This document shows positions 45,073 through 53,903 of a stretch of 64,000 nucleotides of DNA, piece by piece. The position numbers and the translations under genes are program-made. The stretch is taken from positions 3,224,001 to 3,288,000 of the forward strand of contig CAWGOF010000003.1 of assembly GCA_963824225.1 (NCBI GenBank), written 5' to 3'. Positions within the stretch are counted from its first letter, which is position 1. Each line of letters begins with the position of its first letter. This DNA comes from CAWGOF01 sp963824225. Lineage in GTDB: Bacteria > Acidobacteriota > Polarisedimenticolia > Polarisedimenticolales > Polarisedimenticolaceae. Under the pieces are notes generated by a model. The model made no database searches, was not told the origin of the DNA, and saw nothing but the letters and a program-made list of their open reading frames with translations.

Positions 45073-48000
45073 CTACGAAACGGGACCTGACCCCACCGTG
45101 AGGAAGCCGTCCTCGTCGAGAGTCGCGCAGAAGCCGGTGTGGTACCACCCGTCGCGCAGGACCTCGCGCGTTCCCTGCGGGTCGTCGACGTAGCCGCGCA
45201 TCACGTTCGGCCCGCTGACGAGGAGCGAGCCTGGTACCCCGGGCTCGAGATCGCGGCCTCGAGGATCGACGATCCGTACGGCGATCCCGGGAAGCGGCTG
45301 GCCCACCGTGCCGCGGCGCTGCGCCGTCTGGCCTCGCGCTTCGGCCACGACGTTCGGCGCGTTCAGCGAGATCAACGGCGCGCACTCGGGGCAGCCGAGG
45401 CCTTCGAGCGGCTCGACGCCGAACTTGTCCTCGAACCGTACCGCCGTCCCGGGCGCGAGCGACCCGGCGCGCACGACTACGTAGCGCAGCGTGCGCAGGT
45501 CGTCCTCGCTCAGTCGCTCGAGCATGAGCTCGAGCCGCTCGCCCGGCACGGGCAGGAGCGTCACCCTGTGCTCGCGCGAGAGCCGGGCGAGAGTATCGAG
45601 ATCGTCGGAATCGTGATTGAGCACCACCGGCACGCCGACGGCGGCCGGCAGGAGCAGCGTCCCGAACAGGCCGAACGCGTTGGCGAACGGCAAGAGTCCG
45701 AGGATTCGATCCTCGCGCGAGATGCGGAACACCTGCTTGAGCGACTCCATGTTCGACAGGATGTTGTGGTGCGTCAGCTCGACGCCGCGAGGCCGGCCGT
45801 CGGTGCCGTGCGAATCGGAGAGGACGACGACGGCGACACGGTCGGGCTCGCGCTCGACGAGCCGGCCGGTCGGGCCGAAGCGCAGCCGCAGGGCGAGGCC
45901 GGGTCCGGGCGCGAGAGCGGCCTCGGCGCTCTCGACATCGATCTTCCTCAGCCCGTCGAGCGCGGGTGCGAGACCGCGCTCCTCGATCAACCGGGGCGCG
46001 ACGAGCACCGTGTCGAGCTTGACCGCGTCGATCTGGGCCCGCAGTCGCTCCGGCCCCGCATCCGCGTCGAGCGGCACCGGTGTTCGGCCGGCCCACAGCG
46101 CGGCGAGCGTCGCGACCGCGCCCGGCACATCCGTCCGGACGAGCACGCCGATCCTGTCGTTCGCTCCGGGGGCGGGGAGCGTCCGCGCGAGCGCGACCGA
46201 TCGCCCGAGCGCCTGGCCGAAGGTCAGCCGGCGGCCCGTGCCGTCGGCCAGGAACGGCCGGCGCCAGAACCGCCTCGCCGTGCGCAGGATCGACGCCTCG
46301 AGCGAGAGCTGCTTCGGCTTGCGCAGGCGGAACGCTTCGACCGACAGCTCCTGGATCGCGCGGCGCACCTCGTGGGCTCGCACGGTCGCCGGGAGCGGCG
46401 CGCCGAACAGCACGCGCACGTCGACGCGCAGCTGACGCGGCCACTTGAACAGCACGCGCCCGCGCTCCCACGAGAACAGGCTGCCCCACACGCCGTCGAG
46501 ACACACCGGGATCACCGGCGCGTCGAGGCCGCGGACGATCTGCTCGAGCCCCCGGCGGAACCGCAGCAGGTTCCCGGTGCGCGTGATCGACCCCTCGGCG
46601 AAGATGCACACCACGTGACCGCGCCGGATCTCGTCGCGGGCTTGGGCGAACGACGCCTCGCGCTGCTCCGGCGTGTCCCGCGAGGCGATCGGGATCACGC
46701 GCATGCGTCGGAAGAACCACGTGAGCGCCGGGATCTCGTAGTACGGCCGGTACAGCAGGAATCGGATCATCCGATCGGACGCCGTTCCCACGAGCAGCCC
46801 GTCGACCCACGACACGTGGTTGGCGACGAGCAGCGCGCCGCCGCGGGGGATGTGCTCGTCGCCCGAGATCTCGATGCGATAGAACACGTTGGTCAGCAGG
46901 TACAGGACGAGGCGCACGAGGAAGTTCGGCAGCCGCGCGAGCACGTAGGCGGTCACGGCGAGCGTCGAGAGCGCCGCGCCGAGGACGATCCCGCGCGAGC
47001 CGATCGCGAGCGTCCGGCTCAGCACGAAGGGCACCGCGCCGGCGACGAGCACCGCGCCGAAGTTGACCAGGTTCAAGAATGCGATCAGCCGGCCCTTGCG
47101 CCCTGCGGGGCTGCGCTGCTGGTACAGCGCGTTGAGCGGAACGATGAACAGTCCGGCCGAGAGGCCGAGACCGACCAGGCTCACCACCGCGCAGAGCGGC
47201 AGGCCCAGGACGTGCGGGCCGCGGGTCCCGGCGAGGACGAGGGCGATCGACCACAGCGAGAGCCCGAGGCTCCCCAGCGGGACGAGCCCGATCTCGACCC
47301 GACCGTGGGACAGGCGTCCGGCGGCGAGTGCTCCCACGGCCATGCCCACCGCGACGACCATCAGCAGCATCGACGAGGGCTGGGCGGCGAGGCCCAGGAC
47401 GTTCCGCCCGTACACCGGGATGATCGCCAGAAACACCGACCCGAGGAACGAGAAGTACGCGGTGCCGAGCAGCGTCTGCACGAGCTCCGGGCGGCCGCGC
47501 AGCTCGGCCAGCCCGCGCCGCACCGCTCCCGGAAGCCCTTCGGGCCGCGCGCTCGGGTCACCGGGCGGTGTCCGCGGCACGTGGGCCGCGGCCACGGTGC
47601 CGGCGAGCGCGATCGCGACGTACACCACGCCCGCGAGCGCGAGATTCTCCGAGAACGCGGCGAACACGGCGATCCCCAGGACCGAGCCGCCGAGCACCGC
47701 GATGTTCGTCGTCATCTCGACCAGGCCGTTGGCCATCGACAGGTGGCGGTGCTCGACCGTCTCGACGACCAGCCCGTACTTCGCCGGGCCGAAGAACGCG
47801 CTTTGCGTGGCCATCAGGAACAGCACGCCGAGCAGCGCTTCGACGCTCCCGAGGGCGAACGCGGGGATCGCGAGCGTCATCGCCAGGATCTCGGGAGCCT
47901 TGGCCCAGAACAGCACCCGGCTCTTCGTGAACCGGTCGGCCAGGTACCCCGCGAGCGGCGAGAACAGCAGGAACGGCAGCGGGAACAGCACCGTGGCGAT

Positions 48001-48147
48001 GCTGCTGTAGCGCACCTGCGCCGCCTCGTCGGGCACACGCCACAGGACGAACGACACGATCGTCAGCTTGAACGCGTTGTCGTTCGCCGCTCCGAGGAAC
48101 TGCGCGGCCAGAAAGGAGGCGAAGCGCGGCGTCACGAGCCGTGGCAT
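45073..48147 (-). CDS. LplT-PlsC-acyl-ACP synthetase (Aas-like) fusion, truncated C-terminus
   Basis: A 1024-residue fusion. Residues 1-410 form an MFS lysophospholipid flippase-like domain (FLGAANDNAFKLTIVSF). The PlsC acyltransferase follows with NHVSWVDG (HX4D, His444) and CIFAEGSITRTG. An adenylation (AMP-binding) domain begins near 640. In E. coli the corresponding LplT and Aas proteins re-acylate lysophospholipids. Here the P-loop (LSDSHGTDGRPRG near 776) and the A5 motif (GLGCPECAPLISLN, Pro for the usual Thr) are degenerate. The chain stops right after GWYHTGFCATLDEDGFLTV, so the C-terminal subdomain with the catalytic Lys is missing. The last residues GSGPVS come from a REP-like half-site. 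Flippase and acyltransferase parts look functional; the synthetase does not. Confidence 0.87.
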   Translation of the reverse strand: MPRLVTPRFASFLAAQFLGAANDNAFKLTIVSFVLWRVPDEAAQVRYSSIATVLFPLPFLLFSPLAGYLADRFTKSRVLFWAKAPEILAMTLAIPAFALGSVEALLGVLFLMATQSAFFGPAKYGLVVETVEHRHLSMANGLVEMTTNIAVLGGSVLGIAVFAAFSENLALAGVVYVAIALAGTVAAAHVPRTPPGDPSARPEGLPGAVRRGLAELRGRPELVQTLLGTAYFSFLGSVFLAIIPVYGRNVLGLAAQPSSMLLMVVAVGMAVGALAAGRLSHGRVEIGLVPLGSLGLSLWSIALVLAGTRGPHVLGLPLCAVVSLVGLGLSAGLFIVPLNALYQQRSPAGRKGRLIAFLNLVNFGAVLVAGAVPFVLSRTLAIGSRGIVLGAALSTLAVTAYVLARLPNFLVRLVLYLLTNVFYRIEISGDEHIPRGGALLVANHVSWVDGLLVGTASDRMIRFLLYRPYYEIPALTWFFRRMRVIPIASRDTPEQREASFAQARDEIRRGHVVCIFAEGSITRTGNLLRFRRGLEQIVRGLDAPVIPVCLDGVWGSLFSWERGRVLFKWPRQLRVDVRVLFGAPLPATVRAHEVRRAIQELSVEAFRLRKPKQLSLEASILRTARRFWRRPFLADGTGRRLTFGQALGRSVALARTLPAPGANDRIGVLVRTDVPGAVATLAALWAGRTPVPLDADAGPERLRAQIDAVKLDTVLVAPRLIEERGLAPALDGLRKIDVESAEAALAPGPGLALRLRFGPTGRLVEREPDRVAVVVLSDSHGTDGRPRGVELTHHNILSNMESLKQVFRISREDRILGLLPFANAFGLFGTLLLPAAVGVPVVLNHDSDDLDTLARLSREHRVTLLPVPGERLELMLERLSEDDLRTLRYVVVRAGSLAPGTAVRFEDKFGVEPLEGLGCPECAPLISLNAPNVVAEARGQTAQRRGTVGQPLPGIAVRIVDPRGRDLEPGVPGSLLVSGPNVMRGYVDDPQGTREVLRDGWYHTGFCATLDEDGFLTVGSGPVS
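45082..45094. repeat. REP-like family A half-site at the truncation point
   Basis: GGGACCTGACCCC on the plus strand. In the sense of the fusion gene it encodes the final GSGP of the truncated adenylation domain. Confidence 0.75.
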
Positions 48148-48333
48148 GCGCGGATCTTAGCGCCGTACGGGGCGCGTTTTTCGTCCGCGCGTTACGAATC
48201 CGCCGTCCGAGCGCGCGCGCGACTTCCCGCTCGCGTCACCGCCTTACGAAAAACGGTCTGTCCAACCGCCCCGCGGACGCCGATATTTTTCGACGAGGCG
48301 GTGCAGGTGTTCCGCCTCGCAGGAGGACGGGTC

Positions 48334-48819
48334 ATGCTGGTTCGTGTAGCGGAGGACAGCTTCGAGCGCGGCAAGGGTGCGCTCGAGCGCGGACGCGAGC
48401 GCGAGGCGCTCGCGTACTTCGAGGCGGCGATCGAGCTCGAGAAGCGGTTCGGGGCAGCGCGGCCGCAGGCGCGCTATCTCTCGCACTACGGCCTGTGCCT
48501 GGGGACGACGACCCCGCGCAAGTACGAGGGCGTGCAGTTCTGCCGCGAGGCCGCGGCGCTCGAAAACTACAACCCCGATCTGCACTGGAACCTCGGGCGG
48601 GCCCTGCTCGCGGCGAACCGGCGGCGCGAAGCCTACGACGCGCTGCGGCGTGGGCTGCGCGTGCAGGCCGATCACCAGGGCATCCTCGGAGAGCTGAAAC
48701 GAATGGGCGTGCGCAAGAAGCCACCCCTGACGTTCCTGCCGCGCAACAATCCGATCAACGTGTTCCTCGGGCGCATGCGCGCGACCGAGATCGGCCCGAG
48801 GTCTTCTCGCCGCTCCTAG
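48334..48819 (+). CDS. Small TPR protein
   Basis: A 161-residue soluble protein with about three TPR-like helical pairs: AEDSFERGKGALERGREREALAYFEAAIEL, LSHYGLCLGTTTPRKYEGVQFCREAAALENYNPDLHWNLGRALLAANRRREAYDALRRGL. A basic C-terminal tail follows (KRMGVRKKPPLTFLPRNNPINVFLGRMRA). AGGAGG seven bases before the ATG sets the start; the frame is open far upstream, antisense to the fusion gene, without meaning. Acts as a protein-protein adaptor; partner unknown. The REP-like family B hairpin lies just after its stop. Confidence 0.8.
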   Translation: MLVRVAEDSFERGKGALERGREREALAYFEAAIELEKRFGAARPQARYLSHYGLCLGTTTPRKYEGVQFCREAAALENYNPDLHWNLGRALLAANRRREAYDALRRGLRVQADHQGILGELKRMGVRKKPPLTFLPRNNPINVFLGRMRATEIGPRSSRRS

Positions 48820-48825
48820 CTCGGG

Positions 48826-48886
48826 AAACGGGGACGCTCGTCATCTTCTGCCCCACAGGAGGCGAAAACCGCGAGTGTCCCCGTTT
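48826..48886. repeat. REP-like element, family B hairpin
   Basis: AAACGGGGACGCTCG (48826-48840) pairs with CGAGTGTCCCCGTTT (48872-48886) with a single G-T wobble across 15 positions and a loop of 31 bases. A related half-site is at 41093-41108. It lies between the TPR gene and the FxLYD kinase gene. Confidence 0.8.
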
Positions 48887-48900
48887 TTGACTTTCGAGGG

Positions 48901-50295
48901 GTGGACCCTAGATTCGACCCGGTGAGCGAGCACCCGACGCGCCTCGGGCCCTACGAGATCCGCAGCACGATCGGCGCCGGCGGGATGGGCGTGGTCTACC
49001 TGGCGTGGGACGCACGCCTGCGGCGCAACGTCGCGGTCAAGACGCTGCACCCGACCTTCGCGGTCGATGCCGTGGCGCGCGAGCGGTTCCTGCGCGAAGC
49101 CCGCGCCGCCGCTGCGGTCTCGCACCCGAACGTCACGCAGATCCACGACATCGGCGAGGACGCGGGACGGCCGTACTTCGCGATGGAGCACCTCGAGGGC
49201 CGCTCGGTGCAGGAGCTGCTCGACGAGCTCGGCGCGGTCGACGCGGAGCTCGCGGTATCGATCGTGCGCCAGGCCGCGGCGGGCCTCAAGGCCGCCGCCG
49301 AGCGCGGCATCGTGCATCGCGACGTGAAGCCGAGCAACCTGTTCTGGTGCAAGGACGGGACGCTGAAAGTCACGGATTTCGGCCTGGCGAAGCAGCTCCT
49401 GGCGGACAGCAAGCTGACGTCCGATGGGCAGTTCTTCGGCACGCCGAACTACATCTCGCCCGAGCAGGCGGGAGGCGGCCGGGCCGACGCGCGCAGCGAC
49501 ATCTACTCGCTCGGCGCGACGATGTACGAGATGCTCACGGGCCGCCCGCCGTTCGTCGGTGAATCGCCCGTCACCGTCGTCATGCAGCACCTACGGGACC
49601 CGGTGCCGCCGGTCCGGCAGTCGAACCCTGCGGTCCCGATCCCGCTGGCCGCGCTGGTCCACAAGATGCTGTCGAAGAGCCCGTCGGCCCGGCCCCAGGA
49701 CTACGACGACCTGATCCGGCTCCTCGACCGCCACACCGCGACGATCGCCCTGCCCGCCGACGTGCCGATCGCCGTCGCGCCGCAACGCGAGATCGACGGC
49801 GCCGCGGGCGGCCGTCCGGCAGGTCGAATCGCCGCGTACTGCATCCTCGGCGTCTCGATGATCGCCGGGATCGGCATCTTGATGGATCCGGAGAAATCGA
49901 AGAGCCCGGAGCCCACGGCGGCCACGGCCGCCGCGGCCAGCCTGTCCGCGGCCCGGGATCCGCGAGCCGCGCCGCAGGCGCCTGGCGACCTGCCGCGCAT
50001 GCGCAGCGTGACCCAGGCCAAGCCCGACGTGTCGATCCACGAGTCGTCGCACGAATGGACGCCCGAGGGGATGCTGCGAATCTTCGGGCGCGTGCAGAAC
50101 ACCGGCCGCGCCGCGGCCGAGGCGGTGATCGTGCGCATCGTCCTGACGGACGAAGCTGGACAGCCGATCGACTCGCTCGAGGTGCCGGCGCTCCCGCCGC
50201 GGCTCGACGCGGGCGCGATGGGGGAGTTCGAGGCCTACTTCACGAACCCGCGGCGCAAGATCTCGATCCTCGTCGAGCTGCACTGGCTCTCCTGA
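48901..50295 (+). CDS. Membrane Ser/Thr kinase with extracytoplasmic FxLYD domain
   Basis: A 464-residue protein. The kinase domain (about 15-280) is complete: GAGGMGVVYLA, VAVKTLHP, IVHRDVKPSNLFW, VTDFGLAKQLL and GTPNYISPEQA. A membrane helix (IAAYCILGVSMIAGIGILM, about 305-323) and a Pro/Ala-rich spacer follow. A C-terminal domain SSHEWTPEGMLRIFGRVQNTGRAAAEAVIVRIVLTDEAGQPIDSLEVPALPPRLDAG matches the FxLYD fold, usually an extracellular ligand or matrix-binding module. GTG start at 48901 just after the family B repeat; a second GTG at 48922 is possible. The 3' end overlaps the convergent M28 gene by 61 bases. Confidence 0.88.
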   Translation: MDPRFDPVSEHPTRLGPYEIRSTIGAGGMGVVYLAWDARLRRNVAVKTLHPTFAVDAVARERFLREARAAAAVSHPNVTQIHDIGEDAGRPYFAMEHLEGRSVQELLDELGAVDAELAVSIVRQAAAGLKAAAERGIVHRDVKPSNLFWCKDGTLKVTDFGLAKQLLADSKLTSDGQFFGTPNYISPEQAGGGRADARSDIYSLGATMYEMLTGRPPFVGESPVTVVMQHLRDPVPPVRQSNPAVPIPLAALVHKMLSKSPSARPQDYDDLIRLLDRHTATIALPADVPIAVAPQREIDGAAGGRPAGRIAAYCILGVSMIAGIGILMDPEKSKSPEPTAATAAAASLSAARDPRAAPQAPGDLPRMRSVTQAKPDVSIHESSHEWTPEGMLRIFGRVQNTGRAAAEAVIVRIVLTDEAGQPIDSLEVPALPPRLDAGAMGEFEAYFTNPRRKISILVELHWLS

Positions 50296-51449
50296 CCCAC
50301 GGCGATCGATCGCGCGACGTCCAGGCCCCAGCGGGCGACCGTCTCGAGCGCCGGACCGTCGAGGTGGGCCGCGACGTCGCGCGCCGAGTGTACGGAGAGC
50401 GTGGCTCGGCCGAGCGAGCCGCTCGACAGCGTCAGGCACGGCACGCCGCGGTGATGGAACGGGATCGCGTCGACGCCGATCGCCGGTGGAAGCCAGATGC
50501 TGCGTGGCCGCAAGCCGAGACGGCGCGCCGACTCGCGCGCGGCGCGGGTGAGCTCGGGCGCGAACGCGTGCCCCAGGCCGTAGCTCGAGATCATCACCGG
50601 CCGCCCCGGCGCACCCGCGCCGTCGAAGTTCAGGGCCCAGGTCGACCGGGCGCGAAGCTCGTCTCCGTGCGCATCGAGGAACCGCATCGCGCCGATCATG
50701 TGGTCCTCCTCGGCCGAAGGCGAGAGGAACACGAGATCGACGTCGTCCGGAACGAGGGCCGGTAGGCGCCGCGCGAGCTCGCACAGGACGGCGACCGAGC
50801 CAGCGTTGTCCACGCCGCCCGGCGATGCGTTCCCGCTCGACAGCGCGGATAGACCGACGAGCGCGAGAGCGGCGACGCCGCCCGTCACCGCGGAGAGCGC
50901 AGGTCCGCCGACGGGCGAGCCCAGGACGCCGAGCACGAGCACGACACCCGTGACCGCCGTCCCCAGGAGCGCCCCGATCGTCGCGCCCATGCGCAACGGC
51001 AAGCTCAGGTTCTGCGACTTGCTGTCGTAGTGCGCGAGGAGCACGAGCGTCGCCCGGGGCCGCGCGCTCCTCCGCCGTCCGACGACGTTCCACGTCTCGG
51101 TCGGCCCCCCGGCCGCATAGATCCGCTCGACGCCCGGAGCCCACGCGACGAGCGCGCCCCCGACGAGCGCGCCGAGGACGAGCAGCACGAGCGCAGCCGT
51201 GGGCGCCCGCGCTCCGATCACGCCGGCTCCGCCGACGAGGAGCGCCGCGACGAGCAGCACCGTGCGCAGCGCGCGCAGCGCGGGCCGCAGATCGTAGGAG
51301 AACGGCTCCTCGACCACGTCGAGCCTGGCCTCCCGCAGCGTGCGGGCGACGAGGTCCTTGGCCCGCCGGTTCCCCGGCGTGCCCGATGCTCGAGGGAACG
51401 CGAGGGCCTGCGCGTCCGCGAGCATGCGTCGCGTGTCGATCTCGACCAC
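50235..51449 (-). CDS. M28-family zinc aminopeptidase with internal membrane helices
   Basis: A 404-residue protein. M28 metal ligands are visible: LVLLAHYDSKS (His, Asp), SPGGVDNAGSVAVL (Asp), LSPSAEEDHMIG (Glu-Glu), LNFDGAG (Asp) and LSVHSARDVAAHLD (His). Hydrophobic stretches between residues 65 and 115 (TVLLVAALLVGGAGVIGA, ALVLLVLGALVGGALVAW) and between 180 and 215 insert at least four helices into the catalytic domain, giving a membrane-embedded peptidase. It would trim N-termini of exported or membrane peptides. The last 15 residues overlap the kinase gene and lie beyond the conserved domain. GTG start. Nine bases separate it from the MBL hydrolase gene upstream. Confidence 0.86.
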   Translation of the reverse strand: MVEIDTRRMLADAQALAFPRASGTPGNRRAKDLVARTLREARLDVVEEPFSYDLRPALRALRTVLLVAALLVGGAGVIGARAPTAALVLLVLGALVGGALVAWAPGVERIYAAGGPTETWNVVGRRRSARPRATLVLLAHYDSKSQNLSLPLRMGATIGALLGTAVTGVVLVLGVLGSPVGGPALSAVTGGVAALALVGLSALSSGNASPGGVDNAGSVAVLCELARRLPALVPDDVDLVFLSPSAEEDHMIGAMRFLDAHGDELRARSTWALNFDGAGAPGRPVMISSYGLGHAFAPELTRAARESARRLGLRPRSIWLPPAIGVDAIPFHHRGVPCLTLSSGSLGRATLSVHSARDVAAHLDGPALETVARWGLDVARSIAVGQESQCSSTRIEILRRGFVK

Positions 51450-51458
51450 CGGCCCATC

Positions 51459-52388
51459 CTAGAGCACGATCGTCTCGCCGACCGACGGGATGCGCAGGCT
51501 GCGGCCCTGCGGGCGCGCTCGATCCCACCACGCGCGCAGCCGCTCGGGCGGCTCGGCGAGCGGCTCGTCGGTGAGCTGGAACGCGCCCCAGTGCATCGGC
51601 ACGAGCGTCTCGGCGCCGAGGTCGAGGAACGCTTGCCCGGCCTGCTCGGGGTTCATGTGGTTCGGCTCCATGAACCACGCCGGTGCGTAGGACCCGATCG
51701 GGAGCAGCGCCGCGCGAATCCGGGGAAACCGCCGCCCGATCTCGGCGAAGCCGGGAAACCACCCCGAGTCGCCCGCGTGATACAGCCGTGTGTCCCCGAC
51801 GTCGAGGATGAAGCCACCCCACCACGAGCGGTTCGTGTCGCAGACCGTGCGGCGCGACCAGTGGCGTGCCGGAACGAGCGTCACCCGCAGCCCGGCGCTC
51901 GAAGCAACGTCCCACCAGCCGAGCTCGTGGACCCGCGCGAAGCCCCGGCGCCTGAACCACCGGCCGAGACCGAGCGGCACGAAGACCGGCACCGTGTGGG
52001 GGAGCGCGTCGACCGACGCCGCGTCGAGATGGTCGTAGTGCGCATGGGTCACGAGCAGGGCATCGAGCGCCGGCAGGTCGGCGAGGGTCAACCCCGGTGC
52101 CGCGTGCCTCCGGTACAACCACCCCGCGCGCGACGAGAAGATCGGGTCGACGAGGAACCGCACACCCGAAGCCCAGCCGAGAAACGACGCATGTCCGATC
52201 CACGTCAACCGCGGTGGGCCGTCGCTCCTGTGGATCAGCGCGAGATCGGGCTCGACCCGCGGCGCTCCGGGACCCGGAGCGTGCACCGTTCGGCGACCCG
52301 TGATCCGGTCGAGGATCCCCCAGCGCAGGATCGCGCGCAGGTCGGGCGGGCGGTGGGTCGGGTCGAGGTTCGTGAATCGGCGGTGCAA
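51459..52388 (-). CDS. MBL-fold hydrolase, NAPE-PLD/UlaG-like
   Basis: A 309-residue metallo-beta-lactamase-fold protein. WIGHASFLGWASGVRFLVDPIFSSRAG, the metal motif VTHAHYDHLDAAS, ARHWSRRT, RSWWGGFILD, YHAGDSGWFPGF and PMHWGAFQLTDEP match the subgroup including N-acyl-phosphatidylethanolamine phospholipase D and bacterial UlaG-like proteins. It probably hydrolyses a phosphodiester or lactone at two metals in the cytosol. The likely start is TTG at 52388, as no ATG or GTG gives the full N-terminal segment (RRFTNLDPTHRPPDL, which is typical). It forms a pair with the M28 gene. Confidence 0.88.
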   Translation of the reverse strand: MHRRFTNLDPTHRPPDLRAILRWGILDRITGRRTVHAPGPGAPRVEPDLALIHRSDGPPRLTWIGHASFLGWASGVRFLVDPIFSSRAGWLYRRHAAPGLTLADLPALDALLVTHAHYDHLDAASVDALPHTVPVFVPLGLGRWFRRRGFARVHELGWWDVASSAGLRVTLVPARHWSRRTVCDTNRSWWGGFILDVGDTRLYHAGDSGWFPGFAEIGRRFPRIRAALLPIGSYAPAWFMEPNHMNPEQAGQAFLDLGAETLVPMHWGAFQLTDEPLAEPPERLRAWWDRARPQGRSLRIPSVGETIVL

Positions 52389-52415
52389 GACGGTCGTCTC
52401 GACCGCCGATTCTAC

Positions 52416-53126
52416 CTACTTGTTCTTCGCGTTGCCCTTGCCGTTGCCCTTGCCCGAGCCCTTGCCCGCGGAGTTCTCGTGCTCCTTCGCGCTTCCGCCG
52501 CTCCCGCGCGACGACGACCGCGTCTCGGCCGTCTCCCGCGTGTGCCGCCGGTTGTACTCCTCGGCCATCAGCGTGTTGAGCTTGCGGCCGCTCGCGCGCC
52601 ACTGCATCGCGGTCTCGACGGGCACGCCGTAGTAGTCGTGGATCATGCGCACGGCGACGAGATTGCGGATGTCGGGATCGGCCAGGACGACCCGCGCGTG
52701 CGGATCCCGCCGGTGCTTCTTCCAGTAGCCGTACGCCTTGCCGTAGGGCGGGCCTGGATCCCGTCGCACGGGGACGAACCACACGTCCACCGGAACCCGA
52801 TAGCGCAGCGAGATGTCCCACCACGACAGGCCCTGGCGCCTGAGCACCCAGATGTCGTCGAGCGATCGACCGCAGCTGCGGTTGATGAACAGCGCGACCG
52901 ACAGGTCGTCCGGATCCTCGAAGCGCGCGCCGAACGACGCGACGGTCGCCCGGTCGCGATCGTAGTACCGCGAGGAGATCGAGAGGAACAGGTTCGTGTG
53001 GTCGTTGACGTTGATGTTCGCGCCGAAGTCGATGTCGACACCGGCGATCGCGGCGGGCGCCGCGAGAAACGCGGCGGGCGCCGCGAGGATCGCGGCACAC
53101 ACGGCGAGGAGCAGCTTGCGTCTCAT
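52416..53126 (-). CDS. Exported protein with Gly/Lys/Asn-rich tail, unknown function
   Basis: A 236-residue protein with a Sec signal peptide containing a repeated AAPAAFLAAPAAIA segment. The mature part begins VDIDFGANINVNDHTNLFLSISSRYYDRD. A basic region follows (LSWWDISLRYRVPVDVWFVPVRRDPGPPYGKAYGYWKKHRRDP), where the PPYGKAYGYWKKH stretch resembles small proteins found with envelope-stress genes. The last 40 residues are low complexity (SGKGNGKGNAKNK type). I cannot name a family. GGAGG lies before the ATG. Probably periplasmic. The tail could bind nucleic acid or a polyanion, which is speculation from charge alone. Confidence 0.65.
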   Translation of the reverse strand: MRRKLLLAVCAAILAAPAAFLAAPAAIAGVDIDFGANINVNDHTNLFLSISSRYYDRDRATVASFGARFEDPDDLSVALFINRSCGRSLDDIWVLRRQGLSWWDISLRYRVPVDVWFVPVRRDPGPPYGKAYGYWKKHRRDPHARVVLADPDIRNLVAVRMIHDYYGVPVETAMQWRASGRKLNTLMAEEYNRRHTRETAETRSSSRGSGGSAKEHENSAGKGSGKGNGKGNAKNK

Positions 53127-53234
53127 GGCGAACCTCCGGGCGCGCGGCGGGCGCCGGGCGCTGCGTGGAACGTAGGGCGCCGGCTTCGGGGGGTCACTGG
53201 ACGGGAAACGGCAGCGTCGAATACGCTTTCGTAC

Positions 53235-53903
53235 GTGCGCTACGAGGTCGTCACGTTCGACTGCTACGGCACCCTGATCGACTGGGAGGACGGGATCACG
53301 CGGGCGTTTCGCGCCGCGGCGGCCGAGAGCGGCGTGGTGCTCGACGACGCGGCGGTCCTCGCGGCGTACGCCGAGATCGAGCCCGCGGTCGAGGCCGAAT
53401 CCTACCGTACGTATCGCGCCGTGCTCGAGGAGTGCGCGCGCCAGATCGCCGAGCGGCTCGGGTTCGCGCTCCCGGAGTCAGGCCCGGCGTTCCTCGCCGA
53501 GAGCTTGGGGCGCTGGCGGCCGTTCCCCGACACGGTACCGGCGCTCGAGCGCCTGTCCCGGGCCGGACACACGCTCGGCATCGTGTCGAACGTCGACGAC
53601 GATCTCCTGGCCCAGACGCGCCTGCAGCTCGACGTCCCGTTCTCGATCGTCGTCACGGCCGAGCAGGTGCGCTCGTACAAGCCGGCGCACGGCCACTTCC
53701 TCGAGGCCCGCCGGCGCATCGGCGAGCGGCCGTGGCTCCACGCCGCGCGGAGCCTGTTCCACGACATCGAGCCCACGCGTGCGCTCGGCATCGATTCGGC
53801 GTGGATCCGGCGCAACAGCACGGAACCGGCTCCCGTCGGCGTTCGGACGTTCGACGACCTGCGCGCGCTCGCCGATCGGCTCGCGCCCGCTACGAGCCCT
53901 TAG
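53235..53903 (+). CDS. HAD-superfamily hydrolase, haloacid dehalogenase type II-like
   Basis: A 222-residue HAD enzyme. Motif I is VVTFDCYGTLIDWE (nucleophile Asp), motif II GIVSNVDDDLL (Ser/Asn), motif III lysine in YKPAHGHFLEA, and motif IV LFHDIEPTRALGIDSAWIRR. DCYGTLIDW and RPFPDTVPALERL are typical of the (S)-2-haloacid dehalogenase-like branch, many of which are phosphatases. GTG start at 53235 sets the first strand of motif I. The frame is open far upstream without homology. Nearby genes give no substrate hint. Confidence 0.87.
   Translation: MRYEVVTFDCYGTLIDWEDGITRAFRAAAAESGVVLDDAAVLAAYAEIEPAVEAESYRTYRAVLEECARQIAERLGFALPESGPAFLAESLGRWRPFPDTVPALERLSRAGHTLGIVSNVDDDLLAQTRLQLDVPFSIVVTAEQVRSYKPAHGHFLEARRRIGERPWLHAARSLFHDIEPTRALGIDSAWIRRNSTEPAPVGVRTFDDLRALADRLAPATSP

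Noticed and set aside
45139..48333. Very long plus-strand open frame leading into the small TPR gene
   Set aside because: It is antisense to the LplT-PlsC-AMP fusion, has no homology, and a strong Shine-Dalgarno marks the TPR start at 48334.
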